This document shows positions 22,389 through 23,001 of a DNA stretch of 23,001 nt, in pieces. Made by a program: the position numbers and the translations under genes. The notes below the pieces were generated by a model. It saw nothing but the letters and a program-made list of their open reading frames with translations. It was not told where the DNA came from and did not search any database. The first letter of the stretch is position 1. Each line of letters opens with the position of its first letter. Origin of the DNA: Fimenecus sp045633505 (lineage in GTDB: Bacteria; Bacillota; Clostridia; Oscillospirales; Acutalibacteraceae); contig JAZQYK010000060.1 in the NCBI GenBank assembly GCA_045633505.1, forward strand, positions 1-23,001. Direction: 5' to 3'.

Positions 22389-22412
22389 GTTCGACTCCTG
22401 TCATCTCGACCA
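22389..22412 (+). pseudogene. Detached copy of the tRNA-Pro 3' end (24 nt)
   Basis: GTTCGACTCCTG followed by TCATCTCGACCA equals the last 24 bases of the intact tRNA (22088-22111). No tRNA body precedes it. It may be a relic of a tandem tRNA gene or the far attachment-type repeat of an insertion into the tRNA 3' end. No integrase is visible in the 277 bases between. Confidence 0.75.
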
Positions 22413-22445
22413 AAAATCCTTGTTCTTCGGAACAAGGATTTTTTA
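22412..22445 (+). terminator. Strong terminator after the tRNA 3' fragment
   Basis: AAAAATCCTTGTTC-TTCG-GAACAAGGATTTTTT: a 14-base-pair stem with UUCG tetraloop and T-run. The A-run on the 5' side makes it potentially bidirectional. Confidence 0.85.
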
Positions 22446-22447
22446 TT

Positions 22448-22624
22448 CAAGCCGATAGGCTTGGTATATCATCACGCTTCAGCGTGTATATCATTGCCGC
22501 ATAAATGCGGCGTATATCATCACACCGTAGGTGTGTATATTCTATCGGCTTGATGAGATACAGCGGCTTTGCCACTAATGATATACAAAACTGAAGTTTT
22601 GATGATATACAAGGCTTCGTCTTG
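22448..22624. repeat. Array of short hairpins with TATATCAT/ATGATATA spacers
   Basis: Successive hairpins: CAAGCC-GATA-GGCTTG (22448-22463), CACGC-TTCA-GCGTG (22473-22486), GCCGC-ATAAAT-GCGGC (22496-22511), CACACC-GTA-GGTGTG (22521-22535), then a weak GGC-TTT-GCC (22565-22573), AAAACT-GA-AGTTTT (22587-22600) and CAAGG-CTTCG-TCTTG (22610-22624). The left hairpins are separated by TATATCAT (22465, 22487, 22513). The right ones are preceded by its reverse complement within ATGATATACA (22578, 22602). CTATCGGCTTG (22542-22552) at the centre is complementary to CAAGCCGATAG (22448-22458). Stems differ but spacers are conserved. No function known to me. Confidence 0.75.
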
Positions 22625-22635
22625 ATGTTAAAATC

Positions 22636-22696
22636 AAAATGCCGAAATCGAAATAAACTTTCTAATTTTGTATCCAAATACCGAAATCGGCATTTT
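22636..22696. repeat. Inverted repeat, possible weak terminator
   Basis: AAAATGCCGA (22636-22645) and TCGGCATTTT (22687-22696) are exact reverse complements around 41 bases; a T-rich tract follows on the plus strand. The long loop makes terminator function uncertain. Confidence 0.45.
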
Positions 22697-22803
22697 CTTT
22701 TTTCTTGCAAAACACGGAAATTAAGGTTTCGTACTGTTTATCGACTGCTAAAACACAGTATTTATGCGGGTTTGCGCTTGATTACTATAACGCTACTCCG
22801 ACC

Positions 22804-22838
22804 AAAAAAAACCGACAAGTTTCGACTTGTCGGTTTTT
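22804..22838. terminator. Bidirectional-type intrinsic terminator
   Basis: An A-run, ACCGACAAGT-TTCG-ACTTGTCGGT, then a T-run: a ten-base-pair stem able to work on either strand. No gene on either side within the window explains it. Nothing else is evident from 22697 to 22803. Confidence 0.8.
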
Positions 22839-22952
22839 CAGCTTAATCCACCCTTACGGATAAGTGAAGTATTGCTTCGCAATGTGAAATTCTGTGAGAG
22901 TTCGAATTCATACGCAAAAAGGGCGAAAATATCTTTTTCATAGTCCTTACGC

Positions 22953-22993
22953 AAAACAGCAGTCTCAACCGAAGTTGAAACTGCTGTTTTTTT
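22953..22993. terminator. Intrinsic terminator at the window edge
   Basis: AAAACAGCAGTCTCAAC-CGAA-GTTGAAACTGCTGTTTTTTT, a 15-base-pair stem with one mismatch and runs of A and T on either side. It probably serves a gene beyond the right edge on the minus strand. The stretch 22839-22952 holds only a small ATTGC-TTC-GCAAT hairpin (22871-22883). Confidence 0.8.
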
Positions 22994-23001
22994 GAAACGG
23001 G

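Noticed and set aside
22088..22412. Integrative element or prophage attachment pair
   Set aside because: The tRNA 3' duplication fits, but only 277 bases lie between and no integrase or cargo is present, so an active element is not supported.
22448..22624. CRISPR array
   Set aside because: The recurring units are 8-base spacers between short, variable hairpins; there are no 24-37-base identical repeats, no unique spacers of even length and no cas genes.
22447..22710. 87-codon minus-strand frame across the hairpin array
   Set aside because: Made of translated palindromes with no ribosome binding site; a frame by chance.

Overview
The window looks like chromosome of a low-to-moderate GC, anaerobic, gut- or rumen-type Clostridia member (Ruminococcaceae/Oscillospiraceae-like; inferred, not proven). 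The grounds are a glycyl-radical pyruvate formate-lyase under a ZTP riboswitch, ferredoxin-linked 2-oxoacid oxidoreductase, three tRNA-sensing T-box leaders, consensus sigma-A promoters and strong intrinsic terminators. There are no oxygen-dependent enzymes. All recognisable protein genes are on the minus strand, so the transcriptional order runs from high to low coordinates. One tRNA gene is on the plus strand.

Right part (about 20.5-23.0 kb): a tag-EFR1 ferredoxin operon, a tRNA-Pro(CGG) gene, then about 900 bases without genes. That stretch holds terminators, partial copies of the tRNA 3' end, two 47-base hairpin repeats and an array of small hairpins separated by TATATCAT/ATGATATA spacers.

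Central part (about 7.2-20.5 kb), the most interesting region: three consecutive transcription units, each opened by a sigma-A promoter and, apparently, by its own T-box. Read by one structural rule (triplet just before the purine that closes the specifier loop), the specifiers are AUC (Ile), GUA (Val) and CUC (Leu). The Ile unit is one XRE-cupin-acyl-CoA ligase fusion. The Val unit is a paralogous XRE-cupin-ligase, a P-loop ATPase, and the four subunits of a VOR/KOR-type 2-oxoacid:ferredoxin oxidoreductase. The Leu unit is a 2-isopropylmalate-synthase homologue with an altered active site, a TIM-barrel-acyl-CoA ligase fusion and a hotdog thioesterase. Induction by branched-chain amino acid starvation makes sense if these genes build, not degrade, those amino acids. 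My hypothesis is that branched short-chain acids (2-methylbutyrate, isobutyrate, isovalerate) are activated to CoA esters and reductively carboxylated to the 2-oxo acid precursors of Ile, Val and Leu. That physiology is known in rumen bacteria; this locus could be its genetic basis.

Left part (about 0-7.1 kb): a ZTP-riboswitch-controlled pflB-pflA pair, followed by fhs (formate-tetrahydrofolate ligase), together making formate and 10-formyl-THF, then an MFS transporter. The gaps carry two families of interspersed repeats. One is a roughly 77-base palindrome-ended element (TGTAGGGG...CCCTACA, three copies), two copies of which follow an identical 30-base leader. The other is a 63-base perfect direct repeat. 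No transposase, integrase, phage gene or CRISPR array is visible.
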